33,691 nt of DNA from Clostridiales bacterium (GTDB lineage Bacteria > Bacillota > Clostridia > Christensenellales > Aristaeellaceae), in the NCBI GenBank assembly GCA_012520375.1, contig JAAYOH010000034.1, forward strand, positions 1 to 33,691, written 5' to 3'. The translations under genes and the position numbers were made by a program. The notes under the pieces are model-generated. The model did no database searches. It was not told the DNA's origin and saw only the letters and a list, made by a program, of their open reading frames with translations. Positions 15,035 to 22,481 of the stretch are shown here, piece by piece (within the stretch, counting starts at the first letter, position 1; every line of letters begins with the position of its first letter).

Positions 15035-16435
15035 TCAGGCTTTTTTGACCTTGGGGCCCTTGGGCGTGTCCTCGATCAGGTAGCCCATGTCCATCACCTG
15101 GGCGCGGAGGCGGTCGGCTTCTGCAAAGTCCTTGGCTTTCTTGGCTTCGACCCGGGCCTGCACCAGGGCCATGACCTCGTCGGGAGCTATATTGGGCTCT
15201 TTCCGGAGGATCCCCAGCACGTCGGTCATGACGGCCAGTTTTTCCAGGGCGTAGGTGAGGACGGCTTTGCAGGGGGCGTTTTTGTCGGTCAGGGCAATAT
15301 TCATGTCCCGTGCGTATTCGAAGATGACCCCCAGGGCGTCAGCGGTATTGAGGTCGTCGTTCATGGCTTCGTCGAAATCCAGCACGGCCTTCTCCGCCCT
15401 GGCGCAAAAGGCGGTTTCGGCCTCGCTCATTTCCCGCTCCGGGGCGCTGTCCAGCAGGAACAGGGCGTTGTCGCGGGCGGTGTACAGCCGGGTCAGGGAA
15501 GCGTCGGCCTGTTCGATGAGCTCCCGGGAGAAGTTGATGGGGCTGCGGTAGTGGGCGGAAAGCATGAACATGCGCACCGCTTCCAGGTCGAACTCCGCGG
15601 CGATGTCCCGCACGGTGAAAAAGTTGCCCAGGGACTTGCTCATCTTCTCGCCGCCCACGTTGATGTGGCCGTTGTGCATCCAGTATTTTGCGAAGGGCTT
15701 GCCGGTGGCGTTCTCGGACTGGGCGATCTCGTTTTCGTGATGGGGGAAGATCAGGTCCACGCCGCCGCAGTGGATGTCGAAGGACTCGCCCAGGTATTTC
15801 ATGGACATAGCGGAGCACTCGATGTGCCAGCCGGGCCTGCCCATGCCCCAGGGGCTGTTCCAGGCGGGTTCCCCGGGTTTTTGGGCCTTCCACAGGGCGA
15901 AGTCCATGGGGTTTTTCTTGACCTCGTCCACCTCGATGCGGGCGCCGGCCTCCCGGTCTTCCAGGTTCTGCCCGGAGAGCTTTCCGTAGGATTTGTCGGA
16001 AGAGGTGTCGAAATAGACGTCCCCGTTCACCGCGTAGGCGTGGCCCTTTTGTTCCAGGGCCTTGATCAGGCGGATGATCTCCCCGATATGCTTGGTGGCC
16101 CGGGGATGCACGTCCGCCTTCGCCACGCCCAGACCCTCGGCGTCCACGAAGTACTCGGCGATGTATTTTTCCGCCACCTCGGGCACGGTGGTATTCTCCT
16201 CCCGGGCGCGGTTGATGAGCTTGTCGTCGATATCGGTGAAGTTCTGGACGAAGGTGACTTTATATCCCGCATGCTCCAGGAAACGGCGCAGGGTGTCGAA
16301 GATGATGAAGGGGCGGGCGTTGCCGATGTGGAAGTAGTTGTACACGGTGGGCCCGCAGGCATAGATGCCCACTTCCCCCTCCCGGATGGGCACCAGCTCT
16401 TCCTTGCGCCGGGTCATGGTGTTATAAATCTTCAT
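15035..16435 (-). CDS. cysS: Cysteinyl-tRNA synthetase
   Basis: Class I aminoacyl-tRNA synthetase that charges tRNA-Cys; cytoplasmic, 466 aa, normal length. The HIGH-type motif reads HIGN (36–39), as usual for CysRS, and KMSKS is at 264–268. Zinc ligands match the E. coli enzyme in position: Cys28, Cys207, His232, Glu236. The region [17 protein letters not shown] is highly typical. The C-terminal helical anticodon-binding part is present up to KGPKVKK. The start overlaps the end of cysE by 14 bases, so the two are co-transcribed from the cysE promoter. No T-box leader is present, since the upstream leader is only about 30 nt. Confidence 0.97.
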   Translation of the reverse strand: MKIYNTMTRRKEELVPIREGEVGIYACGPTVYNYFHIGNARPFIIFDTLRRFLEHAGYKVTFVQNFTDIDDKLINRAREENTTVPEVAEKYIAEYFVDAEGLGVAKADVHPRATKHIGEIIRLIKALEQKGHAYAVNGDVYFDTSSDKSYGKLSGQNLEDREAGARIEVDEVKKNPMDFALWKAQKPGEPAWNSPWGMGRPGWHIECSAMSMKYLGESFDIHCGGVDLIFPHHENEIAQSENATGKPFAKYWMHNGHINVGGEKMSKSLGNFFTVRDIAAEFDLEAVRMFMLSAHYRSPINFSRELIEQADASLTRLYTARDNALFLLDSAPEREMSEAETAFCARAEKAVLDFDEAMNDDLNTADALGVIFEYARDMNIALTDKNAPCKAVLTYALEKLAVMTDVLGILRKEPNIAPDEVMALVQARVEAKKAKDFAEADRLRAQVMDMGYLIEDTPKGPKVKKA

Positions 16436-17111
16436 GTTGGGTATCCTCCTTGGACGGTTCGGTACGATCGTAATAGGCGCCGCCCGTGAGCTGATGGATA
16501 CAGGATTCCAGCTGGGCGATGCGGTGCGTCAGGCTGTTGATGCGCTCCTTTACCGGGTCGGGGAGGTGCACCTGGTCCAGGTCGGCGTACCTGCGGCCTT
16601 CCTGCTTGACGATGCGGCCGGGATTCCCCACCACCGTGGAGTAGGGGGGGACCTCTTTGAGCACCACGGCGCTGGCGCCGATCTTGACCCCGTCCCCTAC
16701 CGTGAAGGGACCCAGCACCCGGGCGCCGGCGCCCACCACCACCCCGTCCCCCAGGGTGGGATGGCGCTTGCCCACCTCCTTGCCCGTACCCCCCAGGGTG
16801 ACCCCCTGGTACAGGGTGACGTCCCGGCCGATGACGGTGGTCTCTCCGATGACCACCCCGGAGCCATGGTCGATGAACAGCCCAGGCCCGATCGAGGCGC
16901 CCGGGTGGATCTCGATACCGGTGAGCTTGCGGGTGCGCTGGGAAACCAGCCGGGCGAGCAGTTTAAAACCGTGGAGCCATAGCCAGTGGGCGCGCCTATG
17001 CCTTCGCACTGCCCGGAAGCTTGGGTAACACAGGATGACCTCCAGTGCGTTTCGGGCGGCCGGGTCCCGACTGAGTACGGCTTGTATGTCGCTGCGCAGG
17101 GTGTCGAACAT
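16422..17111 (-). CDS. cysE: Serine O-acetyltransferase
   Basis: Makes O-acetylserine from serine and acetyl-CoA, the committed step of cysteine synthesis. At 229 aa it is the short (EpsC-like) form common in Firmicutes. The left-handed beta-helix hexapeptide repeats run from about residue 67 to 165: IEIHPGASIGPGLFIDHGSGVVIGE, with the catalytic His in FIDHG, then LYQGVTLGGTG, KRHPTLGDGVVVGAGA and VVGNPGRIV. AGGAGG precedes the ATG. It is coupled to cysS by a 14-base overlap, a common clostridial pairing. The C-terminal 50 residues (RINSLTHRIAQLESCIHQL) look like a short coiled coil. Confidence 0.95.
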   Translation of the reverse strand: MFDTLRSDIQAVLSRDPAARNALEVILCYPSFRAVRRHRRAHWLWLHGFKLLARLVSQRTRKLTGIEIHPGASIGPGLFIDHGSGVVIGETTVIGRDVTLYQGVTLGGTGKEVGKRHPTLGDGVVVGAGARVLGPFTVGDGVKIGASAVVLKEVPPYSTVVGNPGRIVKQEGRRYADLDQVHLPDPVKERINSLTHRIAQLESCIHQLTGGAYYDRTEPSKEDTQHEDL

Positions 17112-17146
17112 AGCGCCTCCTGATAGGGCAACAGGATATCCAAATT

Positions 17147-17175
17147 ATTTTACCCGTAAAATGGGTTATCGTCAA
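17147..17175 (-). promoter_or_regulatory. Promoter of cysE–cysS
   Basis: TTGACG (17175–17170), 17 bases, TAAAAT (17152–17147). It leaves a leader of about 30 nt, too short for a T-box. Confidence 0.75.
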
Positions 17176-17277
17176 GACGTATTAGGTTGAATTTGGATGT
17201 TTCGTGGCGCCGGATGGGAGAAGCGCAAGGCGCCCGGAAATTTCCACATGCATTCAACATTTCTCCCCCCAATTCCA

Positions 17278-17286
17278 TGGTATAAT
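17278..17286 (+). promoter_or_regulatory. Extended -10 promoter of the P-type ATPase gene
   Basis: TG-G-TATAAT (TATAAT at 17281–17286), 34 bases before the start codon at 17321; no good -35. It is divergent from the cysE promoter. Confidence 0.6.
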
Positions 17287-17320
17287 TGGGTACATACTTT
17301 TGATGCAGAAGGATCCACCA

Positions 17321-19684
17321 ATGCAAAATGCTTCGAAGATTCCCGGAACGCTCCCCGCGGACTATCGCCCCACCGGGGCGGAGGGCCTGTCGGAGGCTCA
17401 GGTGGCGGAACGGCGGGCAATAGGATACGTCAATAAGGAGACCAAAACGGCGGGGCGATCCCCGTGGCAGATCGTGGCGGCCAACCTGTTCACCCTGTTC
17501 AACCTGCTGAACGTGGCCCTGGCCCTGTGCCTGGCCCAGGTGGGCAGTTACCGCAACATGCTGTTTATGGGGGTGGTGGTGTCCAATACCCTGATCGGCA
17601 CGGTGCAGGAGCTGCGGGCTCACCGGGTCATCAGCAGCCTGAAACTGCTGAACGCGGCCCGGGTCCGGGTAATCCGGGAGGGGGAGGAACGGAGTTGTCC
17701 CCCGGAGGAACTGGTACGGGACGAACTGATCATCCTGGAGCGGGGGGATCAGGTGCCCGGGGACGCCGTGGTGCGCTTTGGGGTGGGGGCGGCCAACGAG
17801 GCGCTGCTCACCGGGGAGAGCGAGTCGGTGGGCAAGGCGCCGGGGGACTGGCTGCTGTCCGGCAGCTACGTATCCGAGGGGCGCATCATTGCCCAGCTGG
17901 TGTACGTGGGGGAGGAAAGCTATGCCGCAAAGCTGACCAGGGCCGCCCGGAAAATCAAGCGCCCAAAGTCTATGCTGATGCAGGATCTGAACAAGCTGAT
18001 CCGTTTCGTGGCGGTCATCATCGTGCCCATCGGCGCGGCCCTGTTTGCCAAACAGTACGTCGTCGAGGGAGCGGACCTGGCGGAGGCGGTGACGGGCTCG
18101 GTGGCCGCCATGATCGGCATGATCCCCGAGGGGCTGGCCCTGCTCACCAGCGTGGCCATGGCGGTGGGGGTGGTACGGCTGGGGCGTCACAACACCCTCA
18201 CCCAGGAGCTGTACGGCATCGAGACCCTGGCCCGCATCGACGTCCTGTGCCTGGACAAGACCGGTACCATCACCACCGGGGAGATGGAGCTGGAAGAATT
18301 GATCCCCCTGGATCTGGAACCCGGGGCGCTGCGGGAGGCACTGTCCCGCTTCCTGGGCGCGTTCCCGGAGGATACCCCTACCCTGAACGCCCTGCGCAGG
18401 GCGGTACCCGTGGGCGTCGAGGAGCCGGTTTCCCTGCAGCCCTTCTCCTCGGAACGCAAGCATTCCTGGGCCCGCTTCGGGGACGGAAACACCATCGTGC
18501 TGGGCGCCCCGGGCTTTCTTCCGGAGGGGATAGACGGGGAACGGGTGCGGCAGGCCGCCCTGCAGAACACTGCAAAGGGCAGGCGGGTAATGGTTTTGGG
18601 GATCATCGACGCCCAGGGTATCGCCGGGGCCGCGGGGCTCATTGTGCTCAGCGAGGAGGTTCGGGAGAACGCGGCGGACACCATCGCCTACTTTGCAAGG
18701 CAGGGCGTGCAGGTTAAGGTCATCAGCGGGGACGACCCGGTATCCGTATCCGCCATCGCCCGAAAAGTGGGGGTGCGGGACGGGGACCGCTGGGTGGACG
18801 CCTCTACCCTGAGCGAGGAAGATATGGACGAGGCCTGCCGGCGTTATACCGTGTTCGGACGGGTCACACCCCTGCAGAAAAAGCAATTGGTCAATGCCCT
18901 GAAGCGGGCGGGACACAGCGTGGGCATGACGGGGGACGGGGTGAACGACATCCCCGCCCTGAAGGCTGCGGATTGCTCCATCGCCATGGCGGGAGGCTCC
19001 GACGCCGCCGCCCATGCCGCCCAGCTGATCCTACTGGACTCGGACTTCGCCCATATGCCCGTGATCGTAGCGGAGGGGAGAAGGGTGATCAACAACATCA
19101 CCCGATCCGCCTGCCTTTTCCTGATGAAGACCCTGTATTCCTTTGCCCTGTCCCTTATCCTGTTGCTGCTGCCGGCAGCGTATCCCTTTCAGCCCATCCA
19201 GCTCACCCTGATCAGCACCCTTACCATCGGGCTGCCCGGTTTTTTCCTGTCCCTGGAGCGCAACGAGGAGCGGGTGAAGGGGAACTTCCTGCGCACCGTG
19301 CTGTATCACGCCCTGCCTGGCGCCGTGGCGGTCACCTTTTGCGCCTCGGCGGCCATGATCCTGGAGCGCTACGGCCTGAGCCAGGAGTTGTGTTCCACCC
19401 TGGCTACCCTGTCGGCGGCGATCCTGGGCCTGGTGCAACTGGCGGGGGTATGTCTGCCCCTGACGCCCCTGCGGCTCAGCGTGTTGCTGGGGTCGCTCAT
19501 CGGGCTGGTGTGCGCCGTGCTCCTGGTGCCGGAGTTGTTTTACCTGGTCCCGGTGGGACCCAGGGAAGCGATCCCCCTGGCGCTGCTCGTAGCCGGGGGC
19601 GTGGCCCTGCGCTTTGCGGTGCGCCGGCTGTTGCGGTGGATGGCCCATCTGCAGCAAAGCCGTGGCGCCCGAAAGGATGCTTAA
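17321..19684 (+). CDS. CtpE-like cation-transporting P-type ATPase
   Basis: Membrane pump of 787 aa; start at ATG 17321 set by AGAAGGA (17307–17313). Actuator motif LLTGESE (162–168), transmembrane motif MIPEGLALLTS (267–277), phosphorylation site DKTGT (Asp312), and hinge TGDGVND (537–543) are intact. The run LLTSVAMAVGVVRLGRHNTLTQELYGIETLARIDVLCLDKTG-type context (given here only in part as VAMAVGVVRLG and IETLARIDVLC) resembles mycobacterial CtpE and streptococcal relatives, which are linked to calcium uptake. There is no CPC motif or N-terminal metal-binding domain, so a heavy-metal pump is unlikely. About ten membrane segments are present. It is followed directly, without a gap, by the serine hydrolase gene. 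The ion is inferred, not shown. Confidence 0.88.
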   Translation: MQNASKIPGTLPADYRPTGAEGLSEAQVAERRAIGYVNKETKTAGRSPWQIVAANLFTLFNLLNVALALCLAQVGSYRNMLFMGVVVSNTLIGTVQELRAHRVISSLKLLNAARVRVIREGEERSCPPEELVRDELIILERGDQVPGDAVVRFGVGAANEALLTGESESVGKAPGDWLLSGSYVSEGRIIAQLVYVGEESYAAKLTRAARKIKRPKSMLMQDLNKLIRFVAVIIVPIGAALFAKQYVVEGADLAEAVTGSVAAMIGMIPEGLALLTSVAMAVGVVRLGRHNTLTQELYGIETLARIDVLCLDKTGTITTGEMELEELIPLDLEPGALREALSRFLGAFPEDTPTLNALRRAVPVGVEEPVSLQPFSSERKHSWARFGDGNTIVLGAPGFLPEGIDGERVRQAALQNTAKGRRVMVLGIIDAQGIAGAAGLIVLSEEVRENAADTIAYFARQGVQVKVISGDDPVSVSAIARKVGVRDGDRWVDASTLSEEDMDEACRRYTVFGRVTPLQKKQLVNALKRAGHSVGMTGDGVNDIPALKAADCSIAMAGGSDAAAHAAQLILLDSDFAHMPVIVAEGRRVINNITRSACLFLMKTLYSFALSLILLLLPAAYPFQPIQLTLISTLTIGLPGFFLSLERNEERVKGNFLRTVLYHALPGAVAVTFCASAAMILERYGLSQELCSTLATLSAAILGLVQLAGVCLPLTPLRLSVLLGSLIGLVCAVLLVPELFYLVPVGPREAIPLALLVAGGVALRFAVRRLLRWMAHLQQSRGARKDA

Positions 19685-20452
19685 ATGGACATGATCGAAA
19701 AACTGAAGGCGCTCCCGGGGAAGATCAGCCTGTGGTATGAGGACTTGGTGACGGGGGAGAGGATGGCCCTGAACGAGGACGTCCCCATGATGGCGGCCAG
19801 CGTGATCAAGCTCTTCGTGCTGGTGGAGGCGCAGCGGCGCATCCATGGGGGGAACCTTGCCAGGGACCAGGAAGTGGTCATCCGGAGGGAGAAGTGCGTG
19901 CCCTCCTGCGGCGCCCTCAGCTATATGCACGACGGGCTCAAGGTGACGGTGGAAGACCTCTATACCCTGATGACGGTGCTCAGCGACAATACTGCCACCA
20001 ATTACCTCATTGACATCCTGGGGCTGGAGGCGATCCGGGACTGCATCCGGGACCTGGGCTTCCGGGGCACCCAACTGAACCGGAAAATGTTCGATGCCCG
20101 GTTGGACGCCCTGGGCGTCCAGAATTACATCACAGCCCGGGAGGTGGGAGAACTGCTGGCCCGCCTGTACCGTGGTACTGTGATCAGCCCGGAGGCCTCC
20201 CGGGATATGCTGCGCATCCTGAAGCTGCAGCAGATCAACCACAAGATCCCCTTCTACCTGGGCGGCTTGGCGGAGGTCGCCCACAAGACCGGGGAGGATA
20301 CGGGAATTACCCACGACGCTGCCATCGTGTTCGCCCGGCGGCCCTTTGTGCTGGTGGTGTGCGGCAACGGGACCGACGTGCCCTCCTGTGAAAGGCTGAT
20401 GGGGGAGATGGGGCGAGCGCTCTATCTGGCTTCGGAGGGATGCCCGAAATAG
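19685..20452 (+). CDS. Class A beta-lactamase-fold serine hydrolase, apparently cytoplasmic
   Basis: 255 aa; ATG directly after the ATPase stop, with AAAGGA 7 bases before it. Motifs of penicillin-recognising enzymes are in order: SVIK (Ser39, Lys42), SDN (100–102) and KTG (201–203). I see no ExxLN deacylation motif in the expected stretch around 130–145, where true class A beta-lactamases have Glu166, so efficient hydrolysis of beta-lactams is doubtful. There is no signal peptide or membrane anchor, which is odd for this fold because its usual substrates are outside the membrane. The substrate is unknown; a peptidase or esterase role is possible. It shares a transcript with the P-type ATPase. 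Its last 31 bases overlap the 3' end of the convergent riboflavin kinase gene. Confidence 0.8.
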   Translation: MDMIEKLKALPGKISLWYEDLVTGERMALNEDVPMMAASVIKLFVLVEAQRRIHGGNLARDQEVVIRREKCVPSCGALSYMHDGLKVTVEDLYTLMTVLSDNTATNYLIDILGLEAIRDCIRDLGFRGTQLNRKMFDARLDALGVQNYITAREVGELLARLYRGTVISPEASRDMLRILKLQQINHKIPFYLGGLAEVAHKTGEDTGITHDAAIVFARRPFVLVVCGNGTDVPSCERLMGEMGRALYLASEGCPK

Positions 20453-20835
20453 GCCCGGGCGGCATCGCCGTCCCTTTTGATCTGTTCTGCCAGGCTGGGC
20501 AAATCGGGGAACTTCTTTGGGGGCCGGATCCGGGCGTACAGCAAAACCCGGATGAACTCGCCGTAGATGTCCCGGTCAAAGTCCAGGATGTGGGTCTCGA
20601 AGGAGGGCTCCCTGCGCCGGTCCACGGTGGGGCGCGCCCCGATGTGGGTGACGCCACAGAAGGTCTCGCCCTTGATGATCACCTGGGAGATGTACACCCC
20701 GGGCTCCGGCAGGTCGGGCGCCTCGTCTATCGACAGGTTGGCCGTGGGGACTCCCGCCGGTTTTCCGATGCCCCGGCCGTGGATCACGACGCCTCCGGCG
20801 GTATAGAAGGGGCGCCTTTCTTCGACTTGCTCCAT
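20422..20835 (-). CDS. Stand-alone riboflavin kinase
   Basis: Phosphorylates riboflavin to FMN. The 137-aa protein corresponds to the C-terminal flavokinase half of bifunctional RibF, without the N-terminal FAD synthetase part. Motifs: VVIHGRGIGKPAGVPTANL (with the PTAN nucleotide/metal motif), PEPGVYISQV, GVTHIGARPTV, and FETHILDFDRDIYGE with the catalytic Glu, then the helix SLAEQIKRDGDAAR. It starts 7 bases after ribU and should share its FMN riboswitch, so uptake and trapping of riboflavin are controlled together. The ribosome binding site is weak, suggesting translational coupling. It could be truncated ribF, but both ends match the domain well. No standard symbol is used for the separate domain here. 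Confidence 0.92.
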   Translation of the reverse strand: MEQVEERRPFYTAGGVVIHGRGIGKPAGVPTANLSIDEAPDLPEPGVYISQVIIKGETFCGVTHIGARPTVDRRREPSFETHILDFDRDIYGEFIRVLLYARIRPPKKFPDLPSLAEQIKRDGDAARAYFGHPSEAR

Positions 20836-20842
20836 GGTATCG

Positions 20843-21499
20843 CTATATGACCTTGTTCATCACCAGGATAAACAGAATGCAGGTGACGATGACGGCTACT
20901 GCCAGCAGGATCAAACCCGTGGGCTTTTGCCGGGGGCCGCTGCTGTCGGAAAGGGCGATGAAGCCGCTGCGCCGCAGGGCGGAGATCACTGGCTTATACA
21001 GGAGGAAGGTGATCGCCCCGTTCAGGCCCGACTTCAGGGCGTTGAAGGGCAGGAAGGCGGGGAGCAGAAGCTTGACCACCTCTTCCCTGGGAACCTTCAT
21101 ATAAAGGGGCGTGATCAGGTAGTTCCACAGCAGCATGACCCCGATCATCATCAGGCTCCCGGCGGCCAGGCCAATCACCGCGCCGGACAGGCTGCGCCGT
21201 TTTTTGTAAATTACGGAGGCCGTGCAGGCGAAGGAACAAGTGGAGATGATGTTCATGATGCAGCCGATGATACCCGTATCGCTCACCGTGAACATCTCGA
21301 TGAAAGAGACGATGACGGAGACCAGGCAAGCGGTGAGGGGCCCCCAGATCAGCCCGCCCAGGGTGATGATCACATCCTTGGGATCGTACTTCAAAAACAG
21401 CACCACCGGGACCCGGCCGATCGCCATGACCACGTAGGCGACGGCGCAGAGCATGGCGATCCTTGTGAGATCCTTGACCGTGATGTTCTTTGCATTCAT
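20843..21499 (-). CDS. ribU: Riboflavin ECF transporter S component RibU
   Basis: Membrane-embedded riboflavin-binding subunit that works with a shared energising module (EcfA, EcfA', EcfT), which is not encoded in the window. Start at ATG 21499, with AGGAGGG at 21514–21508; a longer frame back to 21580 would cross the riboswitch terminator and is rejected. It has 218 aa with about six membrane segments. Typical RibU runs are FLKYDPKDVIITLGGLIWGP, SFIEMFTVSDTGIIGCIMN and LLPAFLPFNALKSGLNG. Regulation by the FMN riboswitch at 21581–21708 supports the substrate assignment. Confidence 0.95.
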   Translation of the reverse strand: MNAKNITVKDLTRIAMLCAVAYVVMAIGRVPVVLFLKYDPKDVIITLGGLIWGPLTACLVSVIVSFIEMFTVSDTGIIGCIMNIISTCSFACTASVIYKKRRSLSGAVIGLAAGSLMMIGVMLLWNYLITPLYMKVPREEVVKLLLPAFLPFNALKSGLNGAITFLLYKPVISALRRSGFIALSDSSGPRQKPTGLILLAVAVIVTCILFILVMNKVI

Positions 21500-21526
21500 T
21501 TGCGATACCCTCCTGCAATAAGAAAA

Positions 21527-21560
21527 TTCGCACCTGAAAGCGCTGTCGTTCAGGTGCGAA
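21527..21560 (-). terminator. Terminator of the FMN riboswitch expression platform
   Basis: TTCGCACCTGAA and TTCAGGTGCGAA (12 bp, perfect) flank a 10-base loop, followed by TTTTC. The 5' arm can instead pair upstream in a competing palindrome at 21555–21574 (TGCGAAAA/TTTTCGCA), which would serve as antiterminator. Confidence 0.88.
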
Positions 21561-21580
21561 AAAAGCTTTTCGCAAATCAT

Positions 21581-21708
21581 CTTCTTTCATCCAGACTATA
21601 CTGTTGGTTTTGGAATTGCACCAAATCCTGCGTTGCCGCTCGCGGACTGTCACCGCCAATCGGGAATTCCCCCATGGACCCGCCACGGGAGTCACCCTGC
21701 CCTGAAGA
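21581..21708 (-). ncRNA. FMN riboswitch (RFN element)
   Basis: Minus-strand sequence carries the conserved RFN pieces in order: TCTTCAGGGCAGGGTGA, ATTCCCGATTGGCGGT, AGTCCGCGAGC, GGATTTGGTGCAATTCC and CAGTATAGTCTGGATGAAAG. FMN binding should favour the terminator at 21527–21560 and switch off ribU and the riboflavin kinase gene. Confidence 0.96.
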
Positions 21709-21827
21709 CACCGATATTCAGTTGCCCGAGGTAGTACACCCTATGTACTGCGTACAGTATACACCGCTCCCCGGAAGAATACAAGGGAAAAATGGATAAT
21801 AATCATCTTTTCTATGATTTTCCTGAT

Positions 21828-22466
21828 TTACCGCTCGCCGATCAGCCGGTACAGCGCCCATTCGGCTACGTTGGTGGCATGGTCGGCCACGCGCTCCAGA
21901 TACTTGGCGACATAGGCCAACTTGATGACCTGCCGCGGCTCGGCACCGCTCTTGAGCAGATCGCACAGGTAGCCGGTCATTTGCTCAAACCAATCGTCCA
22001 TGCGCTCGTCTCGTTCAATGACGCCCCGCGCCTGCTCCTCATCCTGCTGCAGATAGGCGTGCACGGCGTCGTGCACCATACCTGCTGCGTAGTTGCCCAT
22101 CTCCAGGATTGTACTGGGAATGGTGATGGTGAGGTTGGGCAGCTCGGATATCATCAGCTCGCAGATGTCAGCGGCTTGGTCCGCGACCCGCTCAATGTCG
22201 GTTATCATTTTCAGCACCGCGGTCACAAGCCTCAGATCCTTGGCGATGGGCTGCTGCAGTGCGATCAACGATACGCACTCATGCTCGATGCGGTTTTCCA
22301 GCAGATCCACCCGCTCGTCGTTTTTGATGACTTCCTGGGCAAGCACCGCGTCGCGGTTTTTTAGCGCGATCATGGCGCTGCGCAATTGGTCCTCGGTCAG
22401 CGTGGCCATGTCTGCCACGCGCACATGCAGCTCAATCAGGCTTCGCTCAAAATGGGTACGGCTCAT
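21828..22466 (-). CDS. phoU: Phosphate transport system regulator PhoU
   Basis: Cytoplasmic protein linking the Pst transporter to the sensor kinase PhoR, keeping the Pho response off when phosphate is plentiful. The 212 aa form the usual two three-helix bundles; the metal-binding repeats are seen as RVADQAADICE (first half) and YLERVADHATNVAEW (second half). It starts 15 bases after phoR and is the last gene of the cluster. Its position after phoB–phoR, rather than directly after pstB, is somewhat unusual. No strong GC-rich terminator is seen after it, only a weak AT-rich repeat near 21795–21815. Confidence 0.96.
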   Translation of the reverse strand: MSRTHFERSLIELHVRVADMATLTEDQLRSAMIALKNRDAVLAQEVIKNDERVDLLENRIEHECVSLIALQQPIAKDLRLVTAVLKMITDIERVADQAADICELMISELPNLTITIPSTILEMGNYAAGMVHDAVHAYLQQDEEQARGVIERDERMDDWFEQMTGYLCDLLKSGAEPRQVIKLAYVAKYLERVADHATNVAEWALYRLIGER

Positions 22467-22481
22467 TGTTTGTTTCCCCTC

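Noticed and set aside
14921-16489. 522-codon open frame on the plus strand opposite cysS
   Set aside because: cysS has all synthetase motifs on the minus strand. The opposite frame is an antisense shadow caused by GC-rich codon usage, with Gly/His/Val/Phe-rich composition and no recognisable motif.
17112-17146. T-box leader for cysE–cysS
   Set aside because: The promoter at 17147–17175 leaves only about 30 nt before the start codon and no specifier loop or antiterminator sequence is present.
17150-19015. 621-codon minus-strand open frame opposite the P-type ATPase gene
   Set aside because: It runs across the cysE and ATPase promoters and has the same low-complexity antisense composition.
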